A stretch of DNA of 64,000 bases from Verrucomicrobiota bacterium (GTDB lineage: Bacteria; Verrucomicrobiota; Verrucomicrobiia; Limisphaerales; UBA1319): NCBI GenBank assembly GCA_022709905.1, contig JAKLHY010000002.1, forward strand, positions 186,001 to 250,000. Direction: 5' to 3'. A program made the translations under genes and the position numbers. Under the pieces are notes generated by a model. The model had not been told where the DNA came from and ran no database searches. It worked only from the letters and a program-made list of their open reading frames with translations. This document shows positions 53,155-60,670 of this stretch, piece by piece. Within the stretch, counting starts at the first letter, position 1. Every line of letters begins with the position of its first letter.

Positions 53155-54033
53155 ATGAAAGGCATCATCCTTGCCGGGGGGTCAGGCACGCGGCTGCATC
53201 CGTTGACCCATGTGGTCAGCAAACAGCTGCTGCCGGTCTACAGCAAGCCCATGGTATACTATCCGCTGTCCAACCTGATGCTGGCCGGAATCCGGGAAAT
53301 CTTGATCATCAGTACTCCCCGTGATTTGCCGCTCTTCAAGGCCTTGCTCGGAGACGGCGCCCAATGGGGTTTATCATTAGACTATGCCGTTCAGCCCGAG
53401 CCTAAAGGATTGCCGCAGGCTTATATCCTGGGACGAAGATTCCTGAATTCATCGGCCTCATGCCTGATCCTGGGGGACAACCTGTTCTTTGGACACGCCC
53501 TGCAAAACCTGTTGCTCGACGCGGCACGGTTGGAGACGGGCGCGACGGTTTTCGCCTATTACGTTCGGGATCCGGAGCGCTATGGCGTGGTTGAGTTCGA
53601 TCCCTCGGGAACCGCTCTTTCCCTGGAGGAAAAACCTCGGTGCCCGAAATCTTCTTTCGCAATCACCGGCCTCTATTTCTGCGATCACCGCGCTCCGGAT
53701 ATTGCCGAGAGTCTGCAACCATCCACCCGCGGTGAGACCGAGATCACCCATCTGCTTTCGGCTTATTTGAGGGATAGACAACTTCGGGTAAAGCAATTCG
53801 GGCGCGGGATCGCCTGGCTGGACACTGGCACCCCCGAGGCAATGCTGGATGCCGCCAATTTTGTTGCCGCCATCGAGAAACGACAGGGACTCCAGGTTTG
53901 TTGTCCCGAGGAAATCGCCTATCGCCAAGGATGGATCACCGCCGATCAACTCCTGAACCTCGCCAGCCCCCTCTCCAAAAACGACTACGGCCAGTATCTC
54001 CGGCATTTGGCTGAGTCGCCGTTGCGCAAATAA
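53155..54033 (+). CDS. rfbA: Glucose-1-phosphate thymidylyltransferase
   Basis: 292 residues. First step of dTDP-rhamnose synthesis, making dTDP-glucose from dTTP and glucose 1-phosphate. Nucleotide-binding signature [20 protein letters not shown]; then [30 protein letters not shown] with the metal-binding Asp; [17 protein letters not shown] near the end. ATG 53155 is the canonical start; the in-frame ATG 53101 lies inside hairpin DNA. A GTG-start nucleotidyltransferase gene begins 8 bases after the stop. Confidence 0.95.
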   Translation: MKGIILAGGSGTRLHPLTHVVSKQLLPVYSKPMVYYPLSNLMLAGIREILIISTPRDLPLFKALLGDGAQWGLSLDYAVQPEPKGLPQAYILGRRFLNSSASCLILGDNLFFGHALQNLLLDAARLETGATVFAYYVRDPERYGVVEFDPSGTALSLEEKPRCPKSSFAITGLYFCDHRAPDIAESLQPSTRGETEITHLLSAYLRDRQLRVKQFGRGIAWLDTGTPEAMLDAANFVAAIEKRQGLQVCCPEEIAYRQGWITADQLLNLASPLSKNDYGQYLRHLAESPLRK

Positions 54034-54041
54034 CCGCTCCT

Positions 54042-54605
54042 GTGAATTCGGACAAGCCACTTTTTTCCAAAGCCGAAATCGAACAGAACCTGCGGCTTCT
54101 GAATGACGAACTGGTGGCCAAGGGAATCACGGGCGAGATCTGCATTGTGGGCGGAGCAGCCATGGTTTTGGCCTTTGGCAGCCGACGCAGCACCCGGGAT
54201 ATCGATGCCCTGGTCGTTGCTCCCTCGGCAATCAGATTGGCCGCGAAAACCGTCGCGGATATCCATGGGCTCCCGGCTGGCTGGCTTAACGATGGCGCAA
54301 AAGGGTTTGCGTCCACTCGGGACATCGAGGCTTGTGAGCTTTTGCGCTTGAGCAACCTCAGGGTGATAGCTCCTCCCGCGGAATACATTTTGGCCATGAA
54401 GTGCATTTCGGCTCGAATTGGCCTTGATCAGCACGACAAAGAAGATGCTGTGCTTCTGATCCAACGTCTCGGTCTCCGGTCGTTTGAGGAAATTATGGAC
54501 GTGGTTTCGCAATACTACGACGCAACAAGAATTCCCGCCAAGACGCTGTATTTTGTCCGTGAGGTGTGCGATGAAATCTTCTCAAAGGCCCAAAAACCTT
54601 GCTGA
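54042..54605 (+). CDS. DUF6036-like nucleotidyltransferase
   Basis: 187 residues, starting GTG 54042. The nucleotidyltransferase core is GEICIVGGAAMVLAFGSRRS followed by TRDIDALV, that is GG...G[ST]R.[ST].D[IL]D, with the two metal-binding acidic residues (D-x-D). The rest is helical (YILAMKCISARI, HDKEDAVLLIQRLG), as in the AbiEii/DUF6036 group. Overlaps the next small gene by 35 bases. The family is widely linked with toxin-antitoxin-like pairs, but activity here is unknown. Codon use and GC are like the neighbours by eye. Confidence 0.8.
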   Translation: MNSDKPLFSKAEIEQNLRLLNDELVAKGITGEICIVGGAAMVLAFGSRRSTRDIDALVVAPSAIRLAAKTVADIHGLPAGWLNDGAKGFASTRDIEACELLRLSNLRVIAPPAEYILAMKCISARIGLDQHDKEDAVLLIQRLGLRSFEEIMDVVSQYYDATRIPAKTLYFVREVCDEIFSKAQKPC

Positions 54606-54957
54606 AGTCGCTGAAGGCATTCTGAACGGAGAAGAAGCGGGATTCTTAGTCCGTGATTTTCTCCACGAATTTCAGTTTCAAGGGAATATCTCCATGGTCA
54701 TAACTCCCCCACCTCGATTGAGCGGATGCGTGGAAAATGGCGAGCGCTACGACGCCTTTCTGCAGGCACTGGCTGTTACCTTGGCTTCCAGATTGGGGGA
54801 GGCGCCTCCTCATTGGACATCCCCGTGTATTCAGCTCAAGACTCCATGGTTCGCCACACCCGGATTGGCCATGAGAAACTACCTTCTGATCAGCAGCCCA
54901 GCCCCTTTTCGCATGCGGAACCTTTTTATTGATGAGGATTCGCTCAAGGTCGCTTAG
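54571..54957 (+). CDS. Partner gene of the DUF6036-like nucleotidyltransferase, unknown family
   Basis: 128 residues, starting inside the nucleotidyltransferase gene. MKSSQRPKNLAEVAEGILNG resembles small proteins accompanying DUF6036 genes; the rest (SGCVENGERYDAFLQALAVT, FRMRNLFIDEDSLKVA) is not recognised. The strong overlap points to a two-gene module. Its TAG stop is completed by the first base of a MITE-like element, so its C-terminus ends exactly at the insertion. Confidence 0.65.
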   Translation: MKSSQRPKNLAEVAEGILNGEEAGFLVRDFLHEFQFQGNISMVITPPPRLSGCVENGERYDAFLQALAVTLASRLGEAPPHWTSPCIQLKTPWFATPGLAMRNYLLISSPAPFRMRNLFIDEDSLKVA

Positions 54958-55292
54958 AGCCTTTTTGAAAATTACACGGGGTGCTGCGGCGAGGGATTTT
55001 GGATGGGGCCAAGGCGGCTTGGGCCGAGCATCCCCAAAGTGGGCTGTAAGGTCCAAGCCAACGCTGGCCCCAGGCAAAAGAGCCGCCGCCCGAAGGGTTT
55101 TCGCAGAAATGGTCCCCTGGCTTCGTTGCTCCTCGGTCAAAGATCCACCAGGGATATGGGCTTCCCAAGCCCTGCAAAGGTGTTTCCCCCAGTCGGGTTT
55201 TGCGCTTGCGCGCAGAGCAGTTTCCTTCGTCGCGCCTCGCCATGCGGCCATTTCTGCGAAAACAGCGCCCCTTGGAATTTTCAAACAGGCTC
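54957..55292. mobile_element. MITE-like element, family B, full copy
   Basis: 336 bases with 17-base inverted ends, GAGCCTTTTTGAAAATT and AATTTTCAAACAGGCTC (one mismatch), flanked by TTA on both sides (54954-54956, 55293-55295). No transposase inside. The interior shares short blocks in the same order with family A (CTGTAAG, then GGC-AAAAGA-CCGCCGCCC-AGGGTT-CG, then GAAATGG). A relic of its right end is at 5936-6004. Confidence 0.85.
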
Positions 55293-55332
55293 TTAGGCAG
55301 CTCTTTCGCCCGAAGACAGCAACAGCTTTCCA

Positions 55333-55770
55333 TCACAGTCTGTGCAGGATTGGATTGTGCCATTTCAATCCCGGAAAACGGGAAAAGTCGGCATCCGTCG
55401 TTTGCAGGATCAATCCCCGGTCAATTGCCAATGCCGCCAGATGCGCGTCGGTGGTCAGGTTGCCGGCGGTTCCCAAGCGCCTCAACAGGGAAGACCATGT
55501 CTGAATATGTGTTTGGGGAGGATGCACAACCTGTATGTGCGGCAGGCCTAGCCATTCCTCAACGCGCCCAACCGCATCCTCAACTGTCATGGGACGCTCA
55601 AACACTCTGGGATGCGTGGCGATTCGCACAAAACCCAGAATTACCACCCAGGCCAATGCCACACCTTCAGGACCCTGCAGACATTGGTTCCACCAATCCA
55701 GAGCCCGCTGATGATGCAATGCGCGAGTATTGTGCGCGTAAATAAGAAGGTTAATGTCCGGCAGCAGCAT
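55333..55770 (-). CDS. vapC: VapC-type PIN-domain toxin
   Basis: 145 residues with a PIN ribonuclease fold. Acidic residues visible: Asp5 (MLLPDINLLIYAHN), Asp in NLTTDAHLAALAIDRG, and Asp pair in LQTTDADFSRFPGL. The usual Glu in the second helix is not obvious; the site reads VVILGFVRIA. PIN toxins of VapBC systems cleave tRNA or rRNA. Overlaps the antitoxin gene by 20 bases. Minus strand, opposite to the surrounding genes, an island-like arrangement. Confidence 0.88.
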   Translation of the reverse strand: MLLPDINLLIYAHNTRALHHQRALDWWNQCLQGPEGVALAWVVILGFVRIATHPRVFERPMTVEDAVGRVEEWLGLPHIQVVHPPQTHIQTWSSLLRRLGTAGNLTTDAHLAALAIDRGLILQTTDADFSRFPGLKWHNPILHRL

Positions 55771-56026
55771 CTTGAACCGCCTTTTTCACGTAATCCTCAA
55801 CCTCCAATTCGTCGACAAGCTGATTAAGACGATCCATATCAATGCCAGGACTGGATCCGAAATCATGGGGACGAACAACGACATTTAGGTGCTTCTCCGG
55901 AAAACTCTCCGTAAGTCCCTTGCGTAAAGCCGTGTTAACCAGTTCTTTGAAAGGCTTGTCGAGCTCTCGTGACTTCCGTCGGAGTATTCCGGCCAAGTCA
56001 TCGTCAATGGTCAACGTGGTTCTCAT
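55751..56026 (-). CDS. vapB: VapB-type antitoxin (ribbon-helix-helix)
   Basis: 91 residues. The N-terminal MRTTLTIDDDLAGILRRKSR and ELVNTALRKGL form a ribbon-helix-helix DNA-binding domain. The C-terminal part (HDFGSSPGIDMDRLNQLVDE) should wrap the VapC toxin. It precedes and overlaps vapC, so the pair is autoregulated by analogy with known systems. Confidence 0.88.
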   Translation of the reverse strand: MRTTLTIDDDLAGILRRKSRELDKPFKELVNTALRKGLTESFPEKHLNVVVRPHDFGSSPGIDMDRLNQLVDELEVEDYVKKAVQDAAAGH

Positions 56027-56089
56027 GTCTTAAACATCATCGCAGATTCACTTTTGATGTCAAGGCATCAAACATCGATCCCAACAATG

Positions 56090-56125
56090 CGCATTATGGA
56101 GCGCGGACTTCGGTCCGCTTCGGCT
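56090..56125. repeat. Hairpin repeat family E (GCGGAC-loop-GTCCGC)
   Basis: GGAGC then GCGGAC-TTCG-GTCCGC at 56103-56118, a 6-base stem on a stable UUCG tetraloop. Related sites at 60443-60458 and 63770-63786 keep the phrase GGAGCGCG-ACTT-AGTCCGC. Sits upstream of mntA in a 350-base gene-free stretch. Confidence 0.7.
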
Positions 56126-56376
56126 GGGGACAGCGAGAAGCGCGGGGAATGGCTCGGGAGTATTCTGAGTGGCGGGCGATGAAGCGCGATAAATTTCGCG
56201 ATCCCGATTAAAATGCGAAAATGCTGTCCCCTGGCACTTTGGACTGTTCCGCTCAACAAAGCGGTAGAAGGCATCGCAATCCAAAATAGGTCAGGAGTCG
56301 CAGAATGTTTGTAACCGGCTCAGGCCACCTGGTTGGCCGCGTCCCTTTCCACGGCGGCTCACGGTGCTCTGCTCAC

Positions 56377-56679
56377 ATGTCATCAAGAGGCCCGTCTCAG
56401 TTACAGCGTGAGATCGACCATGCTGTCCGTTTTCTTTCGCAGCAGCCCGGTGTGATGCGAATCTGGGTTTTTGGCTCCGTGGCGAAAGGTCGCCGGCTTG
56501 ATTGGCGCTCCGATCTTGACTTGGCCGTCGAAGGTCTTCCAGCATCTGAATTGGCCTCAGTCTGGTCAGAACTTGACCAGGGACTGGGAATGGATGTCGA
56601 CCTGATTCGCATTGAAGAAGCCAGTTCAGTTCTGCGCGACCAAGTTTTACGCCATGGAAAGCTGCTCTATGAAGCCTGA
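56377..56679 (+). CDS. mntA: MntA-type nucleotidyltransferase antitoxin
   Basis: About 100 residues from ATG 56377; ATG 56305 would add 24 residues with no similarity. The minimal nucleotidyltransferase motif is complete: IWVFGSVAKGRRLDWRSDLD then LAVEG (G-S-x10-D-x-D). In known MntA/HepT systems this protein adenylylates a tyrosine of the HepT toxin and neutralises it. Overlaps hepT by 11 bases. Confidence 0.9.
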   Translation: MSSRGPSQLQREIDHAVRFLSQQPGVMRIWVFGSVAKGRRLDWRSDLDLAVEGLPASELASVWSELDQGLGMDVDLIRIEEASSVLRDQVLRHGKLLYEA

Positions 56680-57175
56680 ATCCACCGCTCTGGCGGCCCT
56701 GTGCGCTGTGATCGACCATGATCTCCGAGCCATGGAGCAAATGGATAAGACACTCTGCGGTTTCATCGAGGCCAATCAGAGACCGGACATCGAGTTTCGG
56801 GATCTCGCCGCCACAGCTTATTTGTTGCATAATCTCTATAACGCCCTGGAGAACACATTCAGTCAGATTTCCCGAACCTTTGAAAATCATGTCACGGACG
56901 CAGCGCGATGGCACCGGGAACTTCTCGGGAAAATGTTTCTGGAAATTCCTGGAGTTCGTCCGGCCGTGTTGCCGCCAACCTTGCGCCGATTTGCCAATAA
57001 CTTGCGAGGTTTTCGTCATCTCTTTCGTCATAGCTATGATTTCGAGCTGGATGCCGCGCGTTTGAAGTCCCTGCTCGAGGAATGGCTGCGGGGCAAATCG
57101 GAGCTTTTTGACGCCCTAAGCAAGTTCCTGGCCTATTTACGGCAACAAATCGAGCTGACGCAACAAGGCGGGTAA
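56669..57175 (+). CDS. hepT: HepT-type HEPN toxin
   Basis: 168 residues, all-helical HEPN fold. The RNase motif R-x4-H-x-Y is present as RHLFRHSY in FRHLFRHSYDFELDA; the Tyr is the expected target of MntA adenylylation. YLLHNLYNALENTFSQISRT is another conserved helix. Overlaps mntA; together they form a complete type VII toxin-antitoxin pair. Exosortase begins 30 bases later. Confidence 0.9.
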   Translation: MKPESTALAALCAVIDHDLRAMEQMDKTLCGFIEANQRPDIEFRDLAATAYLLHNLYNALENTFSQISRTFENHVTDAARWHRELLGKMFLEIPGVRPAVLPPTLRRFANNLRGFRHLFRHSYDFELDAARLKSLLEEWLRGKSELFDALSKFLAYLRQQIELTQQGG

Positions 57176-57205
57176 GACCCGCTGGTTGTTCTTTTTTCTC
57201 CTTCG

Positions 57206-58081
57206 ATGCGCTCCTGCGGTCGCCTATTACCGGTTATCATCATCATCGCCTGGTGGATTTACGATCTGCAGTTCCAGTGGAGGGCTCTGATCGATTACCA
57301 GTACGGATGGCTGGTGGCCTTCATGGCGGCTTACCTAACCTGGGAACGCTGGCCCACCCGGCCCCGAGATGATCAGCCCGCCAGAAACTGGGTCGCAGTC
57401 GCCCTGGCTCTGATGGGAGCTCCTTTTGTCCTGGTGGCTGAGCTGTATAAGCACGCGGTCGCGCACATGCCCGCCGCCAGTTTCTCCTTGAGCATTGGAT
57501 GCGTTTGTTTCCTTTTTGCCGCAATTTTGGCGGGATTTGGACCTCGGATCTTGCGTCATTTTCTCTTCCCGATCTTATTCCTGTTTGTGGCGGTGCCCCT
57601 TCCTCACGTCCTCTGGAATCCGATTGTCACCTCGCTCCGGGAACTCATCACCTCGATGAATGTGGCCACTCTCAAGATTCTCGGAATTCCAGCGATCCAA
57701 CAAGTCAACGTGATCCGACTGCCGAACTGCCTGGTGGGCGTGGATGAGGCCTGCAGCGGCGTCCGCAGTCTTCAATCGAGCATCATGGCGGCTTTGTTCA
57801 TCGGAGATCTGACCCTCAAGAGCTCGGGAATTAAGTGGCTCTTTTTTCTAGCTGGGATCGCCCTGGCCATTATCGGAAATTATATCCGGTCGCTTTACCT
57901 GACGTTGACGGCCTACCACCATGGTTTGGAGGCCATCCAAGCGGCGCATGACATGGCGGGGTGGAGCATCCTGATCGGAACCGCCTGCGGCCTCATCCTC
58001 CTGGCCATCCTGGCTAACCGCCTGGAAAAGCGAGCCCGGGCGACAGCCCCTCCGCTGGCAAATTCCATTCGCAATCCGTAG
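57206..58081 (+). CDS. xrt: Exosortase (PEP-CTERM sorting enzyme)
   Basis: 291-residue polytopic inner-membrane transpeptidase-like enzyme that processes PEP-CTERM proteins. All three catalytic residues are visible: Cys183 (VDEACSGVRSLQ), Arg228 (IIGNYIRSLYL) and His248 (AAHDMAGWSIL). About eight hydrophobic segments, typical family length. Its partner epsI is at 60929-61831 and a substrate at 37907-38596. The gene ends in AATCCG-type repeat DNA and a family D repeat starts one base after the stop, so the downstream link to epsI was probably broken by insertion. Confidence 0.93.
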   Translation: MRSCGRLLPVIIIIAWWIYDLQFQWRALIDYQYGWLVAFMAAYLTWERWPTRPRDDQPARNWVAVALALMGAPFVLVAELYKHAVAHMPAASFSLSIGCVCFLFAAILAGFGPRILRHFLFPILFLFVAVPLPHVLWNPIVTSLRELITSMNVATLKILGIPAIQQVNVIRLPNCLVGVDEACSGVRSLQSSIMAALFIGDLTLKSSGIKWLFFLAGIALAIIGNYIRSLYLTLTAYHHGLEAIQAAHDMAGWSILIGTACGLILLAILANRLEKRARATAPPLANSIRNP

Positions 58082-58220
58082 GTTACAAAGGAGTCCGCAG
58101 GATAGAAGACAGGTGCATAGCCACAAAAATGCACAAAAACCTCAAAAATGCATTTATTTTGAGTCATTTGTGCCTTGTTGTGGCCATTCATTTGTAGTCC
58201 CGCTGGCGGTCTGCTGAGTA
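58082..58220 (+). repeat. 135-bp repeat family D, copy 2
   Basis: Near-identical to 52881-53021. Begins directly after the exosortase stop. With the inverted copy at 60537-60670 it brackets the nucleotidyltransferase/ParDE block. Confidence 0.9.
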
Positions 58221-58226
58221 ATTTTG

Positions 58227-58484
58227 ATGAATCCGAATAGATATTGTGAGGGAAATGCGAATCAGCTCACCCCTGAGGCCTTTGGCGAACTTTCCATGGC
58301 CGAAACGATTCATCGGAATCTGCGCAAAACCCCAATGGAAAGGATCGAATCGCTTATGGCCGCTTTGCGGGATACCGAGGAACGCGGTTGGTGGCCCGTC
58401 GTTGACCGCCGTGCAAAGGAACGGCGCCTTTTACATTTGATGGATTCATCATGTTCGATCCAGTCAAAATTATTGACGCGCTGA
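58227..58484 (+). CDS. Small partner of the following nucleotidyltransferase, unknown family
   Basis: 85 residues. The first 25 may be leader-like; from MAETIHRNLRKTPMERIESL it is a basic helical protein ending in GWWPVVDRRAKERRLLHL. Overlaps the nucleotidyltransferase start by 34 bases, an antitoxin/toxin-like layout. ATG 58296 is an alternative start. No known family. Confidence 0.55.
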   Translation: MNPNRYCEGNANQLTPEAFGELSMAETIHRNLRKTPMERIESLMAALRDTEERGWWPVVDRRAKERRLLHLMDSSCSIQSKLLTR

Positions 58485-58939
58485 ACCACCATCAGGTCGA
58501 CTACGTGGTGATTGGCGGGATTGCCGCCGTTCTCCACGGCTGTCCCGAGCAAACCTACGACTTGGATATCCTGTACGCCAATACTGAGGAAAACCGTCAT
58601 AGACTTCTATTGGCCCTTCAGGCAATCGGCGCCGAGTGGGACCTGCCCTTGAACGATGAAGTGCTGCAACGACAGCCTGTATTCGCTCTGAACACGCGGT
58701 TCGGTGACCTGGATATCATGACCTGGGTGCCGGCTGTTGAGGATTACCAGAGCGTCGTCGGTCGAACTCAGGTTTTTCCCGTGGGCACCCAGACTGTCCG
58801 CGCGCTGGATTTGCCCATGCTTATTACCACCAAGGAAGCCGCTGCCGATCCGAATCCGCGGAAGCAGTCCACATTGCTTTACTTGAAAAAGATCCACCAG
58901 CTGCAGTCCGGAAAACCGAGCTCCAGCAACAAGGCGTGA
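58451..58939 (+). CDS. Nucleotidyltransferase-fold protein
   Basis: 162 residues. The core YVVIGGIAAVLHGCPEQTYD followed by LDIL matches the GG.A..LHG....T.DLDI form of the AbiEii/DUF6036-like nucleotidyltransferases, with the D-x-D pair. A third acidic strand, FGDLDIMTW, is also present. Its end overlaps the start of a decayed DUF6036-like fragment in another frame, so the C-terminal LQSGKPSSSNKA may be acquired. Overlaps the small upstream gene. Confidence 0.78.
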   Translation: MFDPVKIIDALNHHQVDYVVIGGIAAVLHGCPEQTYDLDILYANTEENRHRLLLALQAIGAEWDLPLNDEVLQRQPVFALNTRFGDLDIMTWVPAVEDYQSVVGRTQVFPVGTQTVRALDLPMLITTKEAAADPNPRKQSTLLYLKKIHQLQSGKPSSSNKA

Positions 58940-59008
58940 CTGGGGAAATATGCATGATTAACGGGACGGCCCTGGTTTGCCAATTCCGGTGTAGCCGTTC
59001 GAGTCTCT
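58918..59008 (+). pseudogene. Fragment of a DUF6036-like nucleotidyltransferase gene
   Basis: In this frame the DNA reads ELQQQGVTGEICMINGTALV then CQFRCSRSS. It aligns without gaps to ELVAKGITGEICIVGGAAMV then LAFGSRRST of the intact gene at 54042-54605. The catalytic D-x-D and everything after it are missing. A relic of another module of the same family. Confidence 0.65.
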
Positions 59009-59050
59009 CTGTGGAAAAACCTTTTCAAGTCGCAACCAGGAACTTGTAGG

Positions 59051-59075
59051 CCGCGTGTCCTCACGCGGCGATTTT
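59051..59075 (+). repeat. Hairpin repeat family F, terminator-like
   Basis: CCGCGTG-TCCT-CACGCGG (59051-59068) followed by CGATTTTT. A sister copy CGCGTG-TCCC-CACGCG is at 63851-63866. Both are preceded by CTTGT followed by GG. It could work as a terminator here. Confidence 0.6.
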
Positions 59076-59126
59076 TCTGATGTCGCGCTGAGCACGGTTA
59101 GGGCAGTTGATGGAGAAGATCCAGGA

Positions 59127-59348
59127 ATGCAGTTCAACCGAATTGTTATGCGATCGAAATTCACTGACGATTATTCGGCAAAGTTCAGGCTTTTTGCTCG
59201 ATCGCCCAAGATAGTATCCATGCCCGTATTGGAAGGATTGCCAAAGTTCGCCTCCAAGAAATTCTCGAATTACGACGAGTTGAACGCCTGGAAACGCCAA
59301 TACCTCATGGAAATTGCCTCGCGAGGAGGTTGCCGATGGAGGAGCTGA
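59127..59348 (+). CDS. Small partner of the following nucleotidyltransferase, unknown family
   Basis: 73 residues: MQFNRIVMRSKFTDDYSAKF, then RSPKIVSMPVLEGLPKFASK and a helical basic end. The stop overlaps the start of the next gene by 13 bases, and its 3' end carries the next gene's strong ribosome-binding site. Two-gene layout like the neighbouring modules. Not recognised. Confidence 0.5.
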   Translation: MQFNRIVMRSKFTDDYSAKFRLFARSPKIVSMPVLEGLPKFASKKFSNYDELNAWKRQYLMEIASRGGCRWRS

Positions 59349-59782
59349 TTCGCGAATTTGACCGCGTCGGTGTCAGATACCTCCTTATCGGGGGCCAAGC
59401 CATGCGACTCGAGGGAATGCCTCGATTTTCGATGGACTGGGATTTTTTCATACCCCCCCGCGATACGGAGAGTCTATCACGCCTCAACGATCTTCTGGCA
59501 GATGAGTTGGACATGCCTGTGGAACCCTTAGGGTCTCGAGGCGAAAATCACATCCAGACTTACCAGACTCGTTGGGGAATCATTCAATTCCACTTGGGGG
59601 TGCCGGGAGTACCGCCGTTCGAGCAGGCCGAACAACAATGCGCTATCCGGCGCACTGAAACAGGCATTGAAGTCAGATGCCTTAGTACTCAGCATCTCCT
59701 GGCTAGCAAGCTTAAGGCCAATCGACCTCAGGACCAGTCCGACATCCTGTTTCTTCAGGAGAAATTGAAAGCCCAAGGCTGA
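59336..59782 (+). CDS. Nucleotidyltransferase-fold protein, third pair
   Basis: 148 residues. The core is YLLIGGQAMRLEGMPRFSMD followed by WDFFI: GG.A..LEG..R.S.D.D with W between the acidic residues. LSTQHLLASKLKANRPQDQS later matches the helical end of AbiEii-like proteins. ATG 59336 has AGGAGGT 6 bases upstream, the clearest Shine-Dalgarno in this region, inside the upstream partner gene. It precedes parDE. Confidence 0.75.
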   Translation: MEELIREFDRVGVRYLLIGGQAMRLEGMPRFSMDWDFFIPPRDTESLSRLNDLLADELDMPVEPLGSRGENHIQTYQTRWGIIQFHLGVPGVPPFEQAEQQCAIRRTETGIEVRCLSTQHLLASKLKANRPQDQSDILFLQEKLKAQG

Positions 59783-59818
59783 AGTTGACAGCATTTGCCA
59801 ATAGAATACACTCAGGAC

Positions 59819-60070
59819 ATGGGATACACGCGCACTGATTACTACGAAACGATCATTCAGCGCCACATTCGCTCCGGCCGGGCTTCGAATAAAAGCGAGG
59901 TGATTCATCAGGCGCTGGCCTTGCTCGACGCGGTTACTCGGGGCAATGGCCCGGAAGGGGCGAGCTTTCGTAATGCGGATGATCTGGAAGCCTTGCTGCT
60001 TCAGACAGGCCCCGCCACGCCCATGACCGCCGAACGCAAGGCGCGTATCTACGGGCCATTGAAAGCATGA
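59819..60070 (+). CDS. parD: ParD-type antitoxin
   Basis: 83 residues. The N-terminal YYETIIQRHIRSGRASNKSE and VIHQALALLDAV form the ribbon-helix-helix of the ParD/CopG family. The C-terminal region is the toxin-binding part. Its stop overlaps the parE start as ATGA. Autoregulation is expected from the family. Confidence 0.85.
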   Translation: MGYTRTDYYETIIQRHIRSGRASNKSEVIHQALALLDAVTRGNGPEGASFRNADDLEALLLQTGPATPMTAERKARIYGPLKA

Positions 60071-60384
60071 GCTGGCTGGCGACACCCGAAACCGATGAAG
60101 ACCTGATCGCCGCGCGGAATTTCATCGCCGTCGACAACGAGTCGGCAGCTCGGGATTTTCTGGATGCCGCTTTTGAGGCTTTCGATCGGCTAGCTCAATT
60201 CCCCGAGATGGGATTGCCCGCTCGATTCAGACATCGAGATTTGAAAGGCGTCCGATTCTTTGTCCTGGCGCCGCCCTTTAACCGTTGGCTCGTATTCTAT
60301 CGACCGGCTGGCCAGGACATTGAAATCAAGCGAGTGCTTTACGGCAACGTCAACTGGCGGCAGGAACCGGAACGGTTCTTTTAA
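60067..60384 (+). CDS. parE: ParE/RelE-family toxin
   Basis: 105 residues. ParE signature: a TPETDEDLIAARNFIAVDNE start, FDRLAQFPEMGLPARFRHRD, then VRFFVLAPPFNRWLVFYRPA and a hydrophobic end IEIKRVLYGNVNWRQ. ParE toxins poison DNA gyrase. Coupled to parD by ATGA. Last gene of the block between the inverted family D repeats. Confidence 0.88.
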   Translation: MSWLATPETDEDLIAARNFIAVDNESAARDFLDAAFEAFDRLAQFPEMGLPARFRHRDLKGVRFFVLAPPFNRWLVFYRPAGQDIEIKRVLYGNVNWRQEPERFF

Positions 60385-60397
60385 GCAGGGCCCGATG

Positions 60398-60470
60398 TTT
60401 CAACGCGTCGACGCCAAACTCAGACGACCTTCGAGATGGAGCGCGGACTTTAGTCCGCCGCAATGACTGT
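60398..60470 (+). repeat. Repeat family E, long form
   Basis: GATGTTTCAACGCG then CGCCAAACTCAGACGACC followed by the hairpin GCGGACT-TT-AGTCCGC (60443-60458). It aligns over about 70 bases with 63722-63792. Confidence 0.7.
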
Positions 60471-60536
60471 CCAAGGCTGGGGCGCGGACAGCAGTCGGCA
60501 TCCCCAAAGCCATAAAAGCACAGTAAATCCACGAGT

Positions 60537-60670
60537 TTCTCAGCAGACCGCCAGATGGCCTACATAGGCATGGCCACCAAAGGCACAAATAACTGAATAT
60601 AAAGGTAGTTTTGAGGTTTTTGTGCATTTTTGTGGCTATGCACCTGTCTACTATCCTGAGGACTCCTCTT
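60537..60670 (-). repeat. 135-bp repeat family D, copy 3, inverted
   Basis: The reverse complement matches 58082-58220 with more differences than copies 1 and 2 show to each other. The inverted pair 58082-58220/60537-60670 bounds a 2.3-kb block. Confidence 0.85.

Noticed and set aside
54646..55504. Open frames on both strands inside the family B element
   Set aside because: They follow the repeat borders, and their Arg/Ala/Pro-rich text repeats in the relic at 5936-6004. No transposase motif.
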